Below are positions 1-6,633 of a stretch of 10,541 bases of DNA, one piece after another. The notes under the pieces are model-generated. The model was not told the origin of the DNA, made no database searches, and worked only from the letters and a program-made list of their open reading frames with translations. Source of the stretch: an uncultured Coleofasciculus sp. (lineage in GTDB: Bacteria > Cyanobacteriota > Cyanobacteriia > Cyanobacteriales > Coleofasciculaceae); the NCBI GenBank assembly GCA_902805485.1, contig CADCTM010000476.1, positions 1-10,541 of the forward strand. The letters run 5' to 3'. Within the stretch, counting starts at the first letter, position 1; the number at the start of each line of letters is the position of its first letter. The position numbers and the translations under genes are program-made.

Positions 1-162
1 GCATTGCAGCACTGCCTAGCCTATGAAGTTTACAAAACCAATTCTAACCTCTGCAAAAATTGCTACGAAGTCCTCTGGCACTGCGCCCAAACTATAAACT
101 ACCCAACCTTCCACAAAGCATGGCACTCACCTCACAAACAACTCCCCGACACCGGCGCCTGA
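1..162 (+). CDS. C-terminal fragment of a Cys/His-rich protein (possibly a NACHT/STAND-type NTPase tail)
   Basis: Frame 1 is open from the window edge to TGA at 160-162, giving the last 53 residues of a gene that starts outside. The segment is dense in Cys, His, Trp and Tyr: the core reads LCKNCYEVLWHCAQ, then NYPTF and KAWH, with four Cys and two His in about 30 residues. From memory this resembles the Cys/His-containing C-terminal tails of large cyanobacterial NACHT or other STAND-type NTPases, thought to act in defence or signalling; this is recall, not a search result, and the NTPase domain is not visible here. The last 31 bases overlap the 3' end of the DUF4230 gene on the other strand. 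Composition and in-frame continuity argue that it is coding; the family assignment is tentative. Confidence 0.55.
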   Translation, partial: ALQHCLAYEVYKTNSNLCKNCYEVLWHCAQTINYPTFHKAWHSPHKQLPDTGA

Positions 163-857
163 GTCTTCACCACCACAGCTTTATACCCCGCCGTACTCAA
201 CAACTTCTCCACAACCAACTCAGCCCGATCATTAGCCTGCTTAAGTATCCCCTGATCACAAGCCGCCTTCTGAATCTTCTTCAAAGTCTCTCGCTGTGCC
301 AACGTCTGCAACTGAGGCGCAACATCCGGTCCCAAACCTAAGAAACCGCGATTATAGTCATAAACACTAGACTTATTTACATCAATCTTGCTATCCAAAA
401 TCCGAGGCGGCGGCAACCGAAGCTGAATCGTATTATCCTTCACCTGCACATCAGCCGGACTTAAATCCTTCAGGTCAACTCCAGCCCTCACCTCACCATA
501 AGCAATATAAAGCAGCGTTGTAGCACCAATTGTATAGTTACCTAACTTTTGTTCCTGACGGGTAGGCACAACCGACTCCATCGTAAACACAGAAGTCGTC
601 AACTCACTCGCGCCCCGCACTTGACGCACAACCAAAGTCCGCACATCCACCTCGGGTTTCGGCTGTGACAGGCTGAACATCGCACCGAGTCCTTCAAAAA
701 AGCGACTACCCGATCGCAAAACCCCAACACCCAAAACCAATCCAAACAGAACAGTACCACCTGTCGCCATCAACATCAAATTTCTGAACAGTCCAGGAGT
801 TCTCAACAGTCCCGACGCAATCTTACTAATCTGAGGCTTCTGAAACTGATCTCGCAT
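132..857 (-). CDS. DUF4230 domain-containing membrane-anchored protein
   Basis: A 241-residue protein of unknown biochemical function. Residues 1-25 are basic and polar, residues about 26-48 form one hydrophobic helix (LMLMATGGTVLFGLVLGVGV), and the rest, about 73-232, matches my knowledge of the DUF4230 family: a VVRQVRGASELTTSVFTME start, a central GEVRAGVDL strand, a PPPRIL segment and a helical C-terminal part with QRETLKKIQKAA. The predicted topology is a short cytoplasmic N-terminus, one anchor and an extracytoplasmic domain. The ATG at 855-857 is preceded on the minus strand by AAAGGAA about 9 bases upstream, a good ribosome binding site. The gene is divergent from the secreted tandem-domain gene, sharing a 239-bp upstream region, and its last codons overlap the convergent gene at the left edge by 31 bp. 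DUF4230 proteins are widespread in cyanobacteria and Firmicutes without an assigned role. Confidence 0.85.
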   Translation of the reverse strand: MRDQFQKPQISKIASGLLRTPGLFRNLMLMATGGTVLFGLVLGVGVLRSGSRFFEGLGAMFSLSQPKPEVDVRTLVVRQVRGASELTTSVFTMESVVPTRQEQKLGNYTIGATTLLYIAYGEVRAGVDLKDLSPADVQVKDNTIQLRLPPPRILDSKIDVNKSSVYDYNRGFLGLGPDVAPQLQTLAQRETLKKIQKAACDQGILKQANDRAELVVEKLLSTAGYKAVVVKTQAPVSGSCL

Positions 858-1096
858 CGTTTAATTTCCTTTTTGCAGACTGTATCAGCTTTAACCGTGG
901 ATGCTACATCTACTATAAGTCGAGCGTAAACAAGTCACCGTTTTCAATAATAGGTCTTCCAGCTCAAAAAATCCCCTCATCTACCTCCAAAGTCTGACTG
1001 ACAGATATTGCAGCCCCCCCTTTAGACAGAGATGCAATACTTGCATTTAGTGTTAAAACTGCTCTGATCTATAGTCAGACAATAACTAAGTACTAC

Positions 1097-2116
1097 ATGA
1101 CGAGTTCAAAGTTAGTCAGACAAGCCAAACGGTTACTAATCAGTGGTGCAATTCTCAGTATTGGAGTTGGCACGCTGCCAGCGCAAGCCCAATCTTCCTC
1201 CCAAGTAGCAAGGCTAGTCGAAGCGCTACGAAAAGCTGCACCACAAACAGGTAGGGCAGACGACGGGCTTTATAGTCCTTGGGAAATCAAAGGACCTAAC
1301 ATTCTGCGTTGGTCGAGACTTTGTACAGGGCAGACGATGACTGTACAACAATTTGAAGCCAACCCTACCAAAGCTCGTGAGATTTTAGCCTGTGTGATGC
1401 AGGATGTCATGCGCGACGAATACAAAGCCACGGGGAATAATGAGACTGCCGCCGTGCAACGCTCCGCCTGTTGGTGGATGACTGGCGACCCGAATCAATG
1501 CAAGAGTGGGGCAACAGCTACCTACGTTCAGAAAGTTTTAGGCTTTTATCAACAGGCAGGAAGTACACCGTCTCAACCGCCAGCCCAAAAGCCTGCAGCG
1601 ACACCTCCAGCAACCCCAACCCAACCAACACCCCAACCTTCAGCGAAACCGCCAACGCCTCAAAGTCAAGCCGCACCTAAGCCGCTCGAACCTGTAGCCC
1701 GCTCATCCTCGCCGTCTAAAGTTTCCGATTCTCAGGTTGGTATATTGGTGGAAGCGTTACGACAAGCCGCACCGCAAACCGATACAACCAATAACGGACT
1801 TTATAGTGTGTGGCAAGTTAAACCGGAAAATATTGCTAGTTGGTCGCAAAAATGCTTAGGAAAGGAACTGACACCTGCACAATTTCAGGATAGCCCGGTA
1901 ACTGCCCGTAGTATTTTGGTCTGTGTAATGCGCGATGTGATGAGCGAGCAGTACACTGCCAGTAATAATAATGAGTTTCTTGCTGTAGAACGTGCCGCGT
2001 CTTGGTGGATGACAGGCGATGCTAGTCAATACAATAGTAGTGCAACGGGTCCTTATGCCCAGAAGGTTTTAGACTTTTATAAACAGTCGCGTTTGAAGTT
2101 CTTTTCTCACATTTAA
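1097..2116 (+). CDS. Secreted protein with two copies of an uncharacterised domain
   Basis: A 339-residue protein. Residues 1-31 are a Sec-type signal peptide: basic start (K5, R8, K11, R12), hydrophobic core 13-27, and a predicted cut after AQA at 31. Two homologous domains follow, residues 36-154 and 213-331, which align without a gap at an offset of 177 residues and share about 66 of 119 residues by my count. The conserved core includes VEALR.AAPQT, GLYS.W, a Cys in each half-motif, CVM.DVM and WWMTGD. The linker 155-212 is rich in Pro, Ala, Gln and Thr. Domain 1 has Cys 76, 99, 125 and 135; domain 2 keeps only 253 and 276, with Ser302 and Tyr312 replacing the other two. I do not recognise the domain and assign no function; a periplasmic or extracellular location is inferred. 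The ATG lacks a clear Shine-Dalgarno; a TATAGT at 1070-1075 could be a -10 box. Confidence 0.8.
   Translation: MTSSKLVRQAKRLLISGAILSIGVGTLPAQAQSSSQVARLVEALRKAAPQTGRADDGLYSPWEIKGPNILRWSRLCTGQTMTVQQFEANPTKAREILACVMQDVMRDEYKATGNNETAAVQRSACWWMTGDPNQCKSGATATYVQKVLGFYQQAGSTPSQPPAQKPAATPPATPTQPTPQPSAKPPTPQSQAAPKPLEPVARSSSPSKVSDSQVGILVEALRQAAPQTDTTNNGLYSVWQVKPENIASWSQKCLGKELTPAQFQDSPVTARSILVCVMRDVMSEQYTASNNNEFLAVERAASWWMTGDASQYNSSATGPYAQKVLDFYKQSRLKFFSHI
1202..2089 (+). repeat. Internal gene duplication: two domain copies, offset 531 bp
   Basis: Codons 36-154 (1202-1558) and 213-331 (1733-2089) encode the two domain copies of the secreted protein. They align without gaps at the protein level, so the duplication is in frame and both copies kept exactly the same length. 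The separating linker (1559-1732) is low-complexity Pro/Ala/Gln/Thr coding DNA. Confidence 0.85.
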
Positions 2117-2143
2117 TATCGATTGATTGCACCATAAGAAAAC

Positions 2144-2171
2144 GTAGGGGCGTACGACCGTACGCCCCTAC
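2144..2171. terminator. Perfect 13-bp inverted repeat between convergent genes (GTAG...CTAC ends)
   Basis: The left arm GTAGGGGCGTACG (2144-2156) and right arm CGTACGCCCCTAC (2159-2171) are exact reverse complements with a 2-base spacer. It sits 27 bases after the stop of the secreted-protein gene and 6 bases before the end of the Gfo/Idh/MocA gene on the other strand, so it can serve as a bidirectional transcription stop; the run after it (AATATTTT) is T-rich on the plus strand. The GTAGGGGCG...CGCCCCTAC form is a common intergenic repeat type in cyanobacteria (known from memory), so it may also be a dispersed repeat. Confidence 0.75.
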
Positions 2172-2177
2172 AATATT

Positions 2178-3290
2178 TTAACCAGCAGTCAAAAACTCTT
2201 CTAATTTCGGTACATCTACCCAAGTGCCTGTTTCATGAGATTGATGGGTTAAATCCATCAATAGTTGTGAGTAAACCCCTTCTTTAAATGAAGGCGTAAT
2301 TTCCTTCCCCGCCTCAATTCCTTTCACCCACTCGTCAACAACCCGAATAAACGGCGCAAGACGCCCGTCGCTATAATTTCGCGAAAATATCAATCGATTC
2401 GGAATTTCTACCTCACTCAGAGGTTTACCCACGGGTGCTGCCTTGAGATGAAATCCATGCACGTAATCTTTCTGATTTTCGCTGCCTAAAACTAAAGTAC
2501 CGCGATCGCCATATACTTCAACAAAATGCCCCCGCCCTTGATACGTTACCGAACTAATGGTCATCTGGCAGGGTGTCCCATCAGCTAATTCCAGCATCAC
2601 CAAACAAGTATCATCGGCGTCCACAGGCTTGAGTTGACCGTTTGAGGTCGGATCGGGTCTTTCCGAAATTGCTGTACTCAGTTGGGCAGACAACCGCCCC
2701 ACAGAACCAAATAACCAACTGATGTAATCAAAGGCATGAGAACCGATAGCCCCCAATGCGCCGCCACCTTTGTCTTTTTGAGCATACCAATTCCAGGGAC
2801 GCGAGGCATCGGCACGGCTGGAAACTAACCAGTCAATTTTAACCAGACGCTTTTGCCCGACATAACCTTGGGCGAGGTATTCTGCTAACAATTGCCATGC
2901 GGGGATGAAGCGAAATTCAAAGTCCATCATTGCCACAACATTCTTAGCAGCGGCAAGTTGATAAAGTTCTCGTGCCTCTTCTGCTGTCAGCGTCATCGGT
3001 TTTTCGAGTAATATATGTTTCCCCGCTTGTAAGGCTAACTTTGCCATTTCATAATGCAGGAATGGCGGTGTGGAGATGCTGACGGCGCTGACATCGGGTA
3101 AGGCGAGGGTGTCTTGGAGGCGATCGCAAGCTTGAGCTATGTTGTGAGTAGAAGCGATCGCTTTTGCCTTTTCTAGATCACGATTATAAACTGCCACTAC
3201 CTGAGTTTTTGGGTGTTTTTGAAAACCTGGTATGTGAATTTTTTCGCCAAACCCTGTGCCGATGACCGCTACTCCAATGTCCTTATTCAT
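2178..3290 (-). CDS. Gfo/Idh/MocA family NAD(P)-dependent oxidoreductase
   Basis: A 370-residue dehydrogenase. The N-terminal Rossmann domain begins with VAVIGTGFG (7-15), continues through VVAVYNRD (31-38), and contains the family's EKP motif at 96-98 (LLEKPMTLT), whose Lys is usual in catalysis. The C-terminal alpha/beta domain carries GGGALGAIGSHAFDYISWLFG (starting at 175), with His185 and Asp188 in the usual active-site positions. The family oxidises or reduces sugars, inositols and related cyclic polyols; the substrate here cannot be read from sequence. The ATG lies 5 bp after the gshB stop with no strong ribosome binding site, so it is very likely cotranscribed with, and perhaps translationally coupled to, gshB. 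The gene ends just before the hairpin at 2144-2171. Two HIP1 octamers (3120, 3154) and one at 2502 fall inside it. Length is typical for the family. Confidence 0.9.
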   Translation of the reverse strand: MNKDIGVAVIGTGFGEKIHIPGFQKHPKTQVVAVYNRDLEKAKAIASTHNIAQACDRLQDTLALPDVSAVSISTPPFLHYEMAKLALQAGKHILLEKPMTLTAEEARELYQLAAAKNVVAMMDFEFRFIPAWQLLAEYLAQGYVGQKRLVKIDWLVSSRADASRPWNWYAQKDKGGGALGAIGSHAFDYISWLFGSVGRLSAQLSTAISERPDPTSNGQLKPVDADDTCLVMLELADGTPCQMTISSVTYQGRGHFVEVYGDRGTLVLGSENQKDYVHGFHLKAAPVGKPLSEVEIPNRLIFSRNYSDGRLAPFIRVVDEWVKGIEAGKEITPSFKEGVYSQLLMDLTHQSHETGTWVDVPKLEEFLTAG

Positions 3291-3295
3291 TGCTA

Positions 3296-4270
3296 TTAAC
3301 TATTAATCATTTTTGTTTGTTCTACCCAGGTTATTACTTCTTCACCCAGGTGAGTGCCGCTGAGTCTATCTATTTCACGGATGCCTGTAGGACTAGTAAC
3401 ATTAACTTCGGTAAGATAGCCGCCGATCACATCAATTCCCACAAAATATAAGCCATCTTGCTGTAATTTTGGTCCAACAACCGCACATATTCTCTGTTCT
3501 TGCTCGGTAATCTCGGTTTGAGCAACTCTCCCTCCCACAGCCATGTTGCCGCGAAATTCGTTTCCTGTGGGAATACGGTTTACAGCGCCAATCGGTTTAC
3601 CATTGAGCATAATAATTCGCTTATCCCCGTCTTTGGCGGCAGGTAAATAAGTTTGAACCATTACGGGTTCGCGACCTTGTTGGGTGCTAATTTCAATTAA
3701 AGAATTAAAATTGCGATCGCTTTTATCCAAAAATAAGATTCCTTCCCCGGCTTTCCCGCCCAATGGCTTAAGAACCGCTGTTCCTTTTTCCTCCAAAAAT
3801 TTCCGAATTACCGATTTATCCTGACTAACAATTGTTTCAGGAATCACTTCCTCAAACTGGAGGGCGTACATTTTTTCATTCGCCATCCGTATCCCCGCCG
3901 GGGTGTTAATTACTAAGGTTTTTTCGGGATTAATATAGTCCAAAATATAAGTGGCATAAAGGTAAGGAACACTAACAGGTGGATCAGTTCTCATGAAAAC
4001 TGCGTCCATGTCTTCTAGGGGACGCCAACCCGCTTCGGAGACGGCGTACCACTCTGGCTCGACTACCCAGCGCCCTTCAACTAATTGAGCTGGCGTCAGT
4101 TGTACCTTTTGCAAAAGCGCCCAGGCTTGACTCTTGACAACACTTAATTCTTGTGCTTTAGTCACCCAAACTTCATGACCTAATGCTTGTGACGCTTCCA
4201 TAAGAGCCACACTAGTATCGTGACCTGGATCAAGTTTGGCGAGAGGGTCAATAATGAACGCAAATTTCAC
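3296..4270 (-). CDS. gshB: Glutathione synthetase
   Basis: A 324-residue enzyme that ligates glycine to gamma-glutamylcysteine with ATP, the last step of glutathione synthesis, in the cytoplasm. The N-terminal substrate domain starts MKFAFIIDPL and includes FMRTDPP (92-98) and the dimer/substrate segment around YILDYINPEKT. The ATP-grasp part shows VLKPLGGKAGEGI (166-178), GDKRII (215-220) and GIDVIGGYLTEVNVTSPTG (278-296), with Asp280, Glu288 and Asn290 as expected metal ligands. Length and motifs are those of bacterial GshB. The start codon is GTG (4268-4270), preceded by AAAGGA about 8 bases upstream, which supports this start. The 149-bp gap to the upstream glutaredoxin gene may hold a separate promoter, though I see no clear one. 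No gshA lies in the window. Confidence 0.95.
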   Translation of the reverse strand: MKFAFIIDPLAKLDPGHDTSVALMEASQALGHEVWVTKAQELSVVKSQAWALLQKVQLTPAQLVEGRWVVEPEWYAVSEAGWRPLEDMDAVFMRTDPPVSVPYLYATYILDYINPEKTLVINTPAGIRMANEKMYALQFEEVIPETIVSQDKSVIRKFLEEKGTAVLKPLGGKAGEGILFLDKSDRNFNSLIEISTQQGREPVMVQTYLPAAKDGDKRIIMLNGKPIGAVNRIPTGNEFRGNMAVGGRVAQTEITEQEQRICAVVGPKLQQDGLYFVGIDVIGGYLTEVNVTSPTGIREIDRLSGTHLGEEVITWVEQTKMINS

Positions 4271-4419
4271 GCTGGAAATCCTTTAAATTGTTCGGATAAA
4301 CACACATTTATTCAATTAAACCGTTATCGGGTAAGCACTACGGGGTGAAAGTAGCTTAATTTTTCCGATTAATGGGATAGCTATTACTAACGAAACTCCG
4401 TAGAAAAGAAGGCTGCACC

Positions 4420-4677
4420 TTACTTTAGCAGCGGGTCTAATTTGCCCTGAGCATCCAGAGCATGAAGATCATCACAACCACCAATATGTCGGTCATTAAT
4501 AAAAATTTGTGGTAAGGAACGTCCACCATGTGACCGTTTCGCCATTTTTGCTCGTGCTGCCTCGTCGCCATCAATACAGTATTCTGTAAAATCAACCCCT
4601 TTTTTATCCAGCAAGGCTTTAGCGCGGATACAAAAAGGGCAGAAGCTCCAGGTATAAATTTCAACGTTCGTTGCCAT
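4420..4677 (-). CDS. grxC: Glutaredoxin 3 (dithiol CPFC type)
   Basis: An 85-residue glutaredoxin, a small cytoplasmic thiol-disulfide oxidoreductase reduced by glutathione. The active-site CPFC is at residues 13-16 (WSFCPFCIRAK), the cis-proline segment is RSLPQIF, and the C-terminal glutathione-binding GGCDDL motif follows HI. Length matches GrxC proteins (about 82-88 residues). Phe at the third position of the motif (CPFC rather than CPYC) is seen in cyanobacterial members. The ATG at 4675-4677 has GAGGAT about 5-6 bases upstream on the minus strand, a good ribosome binding site. It is the first gene of the minus-strand set grxC-gshB-dehydrogenase; pairing with the glutathione synthetase gene makes functional sense. 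Confidence 0.95.
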   Translation of the reverse strand: MATNVEIYTWSFCPFCIRAKALLDKKGVDFTEYCIDGDEAARAKMAKRSHGGRSLPQIFINDRHIGGCDDLHALDAQGKLDPLLK

Positions 4678-4987
4678 AGTATCCTCAACTAATAATTAAT
4701 ATGTCTTAAATTTTAGATCGGTCTTGCTTCCTAAGAATCAGTCGACTTGTGGAGTACTGCCAAGAACTAGCGCTAGCCAGCTTCAGGATAAACTTAGGGA
4801 TTGAGCTGGTGCGAGTGCCATGCTTGCTGAAAACCAGACTTCCCAAAAAAGTTAACCAATAGTTTAGTACAAAGAGCGAACAATTTTGGTCAAAGGCTGT
4901 CTATGATACATAATAGGCAAGAAAAGCGAAAGCTTTGTTACAAATTTGCCCGAACACATCTGTAGAAAAAACTTCAGGGATGGTATT

Positions 4988-5011
4988 TTTGACTTATTGT
5001 TATGAGTCAAA
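4988..5011. repeat. Inverted repeat TTTGACT...AGTCAAA
   Basis: Arms TTTGACT (4988-4994) and AGTCAAA (5005-5011) are exact reverse complements. The stem continues inward with one G-T wobble and two A-T pairs, leaving a four-base loop (TGTT). It is either a hairpin in RNA or a 24-bp operator-like site; no regulator can be named. Confidence 0.55.
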
Positions 5012-5078
5012 CCGAAGTTTGCCCTTAAAAGCACAAGTGCATTGCCTAAACAGGATTAACACTTGTTAGATTTAGCTG

Positions 5079-5113
5079 ATTTTAATTAACTGCTAGCGAA
5101 AGTTAATTAAAAT
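5079..5113. repeat. AT-rich perfect 13-bp inverted repeat
   Basis: Arms ATTTTAATTAACT (5079-5091) and AGTTAATTAAAAT (5101-5113) are exact reverse complements around a 9-base spacer containing GCTAGC. It lies in the middle of the gene-free region, away from either gene end, so a plain terminator role is not obvious. Confidence 0.65.
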
Positions 5114-5145
5114 TTGCTTGCGCTTACGGGACGGACTCTATGCAA

Positions 5146-5161
5146 AGTGATTAAAATCACA
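5146..5161. promoter_or_regulatory. Candidate CRP-type (cAMP receptor protein) binding site
   Basis: AGTGATTAAAATCACA differs from the CRP consensus TGTGA-N6-TCACA only at its first base, and its core GTGATT-AA-AATCAC is a perfect palindrome. SyCRP1 of cyanobacteria binds a consensus of this form. It lies about 460 bp before the MBL-fold gene and about 470 bp from grxC, so its target promoter is not obvious. This is a motif match only. Confidence 0.4.
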
Positions 5162-5236
5162 TGGTTTTATTGCATAAAGGACAAGACATTAATCAGTTGA
5201 AACTGCTAACCTTTTGGAAATGAGAGGTATAGGTAA

Positions 5237-5413
5237 GTGGCTTGCTTGTCTTTGCGGGTATTCCTGGCTAAGGCTTGGCATGACCGCAAAAGACTTGTAA
5301 CTCCAAACATCTATGCTGGACTCAGCGACTCCCGTGCAACTACCACGCTAGTTGAGCGATTAGAAGAAACACTTTCCTTGCTAGATCCTCGTTGTCTTGA
5401 TGGGATTGATTGA
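5237..5413 (+). CDS. Doubtful small ORF or gene remnant (58 codons)
   Basis: A GTG-initiated frame of 58 codons ending in TGA, bounded upstream by an in-frame TAA immediately before the GTG. GAGAGG lies 8-9 bases upstream and could be a ribosome binding site. The deduced peptide has protein-like parts (VTPNIYAGLS, TTTLVERLEETLSLLDP), including an amphipathic C-terminal helix, but I recognise no family. An open frame of this length is common by chance in 940 bp, so this may be nothing, or the remnant of a decayed gene. Confidence 0.15.
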   Translation: MACLSLRVFLAKAWHDRKRLVTPNIYAGLSDSRATTTLVERLEETLSLLDPRCLDGID

Positions 5414-5548
5414 TCTTTGATCGCGTTCGTTCAACTTTAGTTTAGAGTAGATCGCAAACCTAAGCCGAACAACACGGCTCAATTGGGTCAATCACTGCCC
5501 GCTAAACTCAAACTTGAGCGTAGAAACGACAACAAACAATAATAACGC

Positions 5549-5563
5549 TTAGGCAATGCCTAA
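5549..5563. promoter_or_regulatory. 15-bp palindrome upstream of the MBL-fold gene
   Basis: TTAGGCAATGCCTAA is a perfect hyphenated palindrome (7-bp arms, one central base) ending 55 bases before the chosen start of the hydrolase gene. A half-site TGCCTAA also occurs at 5043-5049. Its position suits an operator or a leader hairpin; the cognate regulator is unknown. Confidence 0.45.
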
Positions 5564-5618
5564 TTAACCTGGGAAAAACTTACTGATGGACTGCCGGAAG
5601 TTGCCGCAAGGAAAAATT

Positions 5619-6518
5619 ATGTCTAGTACGCACGACTTATTTACAATACAGTTTTGGGGCGTCAGAGGGAGTGTCCCCTGTCCTGGACCGGAAACGGTTC
5701 GGTATGGCGGCAACACACCCTGCATTGAGATGCGAGTGGGTAGTAAACGTCTGATTTTTGACGGCGGCACAGGCTTACGAGTTTTAGGGCAGTCCCTGCT
5801 GTCACAGATGCCAGTAGAAGCTCATATGTTTTTCACCCACTCCCACTGGGACCACATTCAGGGGGTGCCTTTTTTTGTTCCTGCTTTTATTAAGGGAAAT
5901 TGTTTCCATTTATATGGAACGCAATCGCCTGATGGTAAGACAGTTAAGCAGCGGCTTACTGACCAAATGCACCATCCGAATTTTCCTGTGCCTTTCCAAG
6001 TCATGCAAGCGGATTTTAAATTTTATGACCTGGAAGTTGGAGAAACCGTTGAAATTGGTGAGATAACAATTGAAAATGCCAAATTAAATCATCCTGGTGA
6101 AGCATTGGGCTACCGCGTCAACTGGCGGGGCTATTCAGCCGCCTACATCACCGACACAGAACACTTTCCCGACAAGTTGGATCAAAATGTCCTGAAGCTA
6201 GCGCGTAATGCTGATGTGATGATTTACGACGCGACTTATACTGATGAAGAATACCACTCCCAAGCAACCAGTAAAGTCGGTTGGGGACATTCAACCTGGC
6301 AGGAAGCCGTCAAGGTGGCAAAAGCGGCGAATGTGAAAAAACTCGTGATTTTCCACCACGATCCACTGCATAATGATGATTTCCTCGATCATGTAGGCGA
6401 AGAAGCTGCTCAACAGTTTCCGAATACCTTTATGGCTCGTGAAGGTTGGTCATTGCAGTTAGTCGAGTCCCCAACGACAAATTTGGCGGCGGTGGGAGAG
6501 CGGCAAACGTCCGTTTAG
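5619..6518 (+). CDS. MBL-fold metallo-hydrolase, PhnP/phosphodiesterase-like
   Basis: A 299-residue metallo-beta-lactamase-fold enzyme, predicted cytoplasmic. The opening IQFWGVRGSVPCPG with YGGNTPCIE (29-37) and LIFDGGTG (45-52) is typical of the COG1235-like group of phosphodiesterase/hydrolases. The metal site is THSHWDHIQG, with His74, His76, Asp78 and His79; His158 (NHPGEALGYR), Asp179 (YITDTEH) and His246 or His247 (VIFHHDP) are the remaining expected ligands, so both metal sites look intact. An ATG 33 bases upstream (5586) is in frame, but AAGGA at 5608-5612, six bases before the ATG at 5619, decides for the shorter start. The substrate (cyclic nucleotide, cyclic phosphate or other phosphodiester) cannot be told. 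It stands alone: 940 bp of gene-free DNA before it and 115 bp before ribF. Confidence 0.85.
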   Translation: MSSTHDLFTIQFWGVRGSVPCPGPETVRYGGNTPCIEMRVGSKRLIFDGGTGLRVLGQSLLSQMPVEAHMFFTHSHWDHIQGVPFFVPAFIKGNCFHLYGTQSPDGKTVKQRLTDQMHHPNFPVPFQVMQADFKFYDLEVGETVEIGEITIENAKLNHPGEALGYRVNWRGYSAAYITDTEHFPDKLDQNVLKLARNADVMIYDATYTDEEYHSQATSKVGWGHSTWQEAVKVAKAANVKKLVIFHHDPLHNDDFLDHVGEEAAQQFPNTFMAREGWSLQLVESPTTNLAAVGERQTSV

Positions 6519-6633
6519 GAAGTTAGGGGTCATCGCTCTTAGTTAAAACCGTCAGGCATGACTTGTAAAAAATTCATTCCCCGATTAACCGCAATGACGC
6601 CTCAATTCCGATTAATGTGTCAAAATGTAAAGC

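Larger units (their letters stand above)
4678..5618. other. Long palindrome-rich intergenic region between divergent genes
   Basis: About 940 bp with no convincing protein gene on either strand (only a weak 58-codon frame, listed separately). It separates grxC (minus) from the MBL-fold gene (plus), so it must carry both promoters. Visible structure includes a small hairpin with a GAAA loop (AAAGC-GAAA-GCTTT, 4923-4936), a 24-bp hairpin at 4988-5011, a 13-bp-arm AT-rich hairpin at 5079-5113, a CRP-like palindrome at 5146-5161, a GC-rich AGCCG/CGGCT hairpin at 5463-5479, and a 15-bp palindrome at 5549-5563. No tRNA, rRNA or CRISPR pattern was seen. A noncoding RNA or long 5' leader is possible but not shown. 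Confidence 0.6.

Noticed and set aside
60..341. 93-codon plus-strand open frame
   Set aside because: It lies opposite the DUF4230 gene and has a composition (His, Pro, Leu, Ser-rich) typical of an antisense shadow.
4777..4809. CCAGCT...AGCTGG inverted repeat
   Set aside because: Six-base arms with a 21-base loop are within chance expectation.
5221..5310. Possible tRNA-like fold around paired TCTTTGCGG / CCGCAAAAGA
   Set aside because: No T-loop GTTCGA motif, no acceptor stem and a bulged arm; not a tRNA.
5586..5618. Upstream in-frame ATG for the MBL-fold gene
   Set aside because: The ATG at 5619 has AAGGA six bases upstream and gives the family-like start; the 5586 ATG has no ribosome binding site.
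4271..5618. NtcA sites (GTA-N8-TAC)
   Set aside because: Near matches such as GTA-N5-TAC at 4331-4341 have the wrong spacing; no proper site was found.
4363..6617. Twelve-base direct repeat TTCCGATTAATG (4363 and 6606)
   Set aside because: A 12-mer shared within 10 kb is expected by chance, and the flanks do not match.
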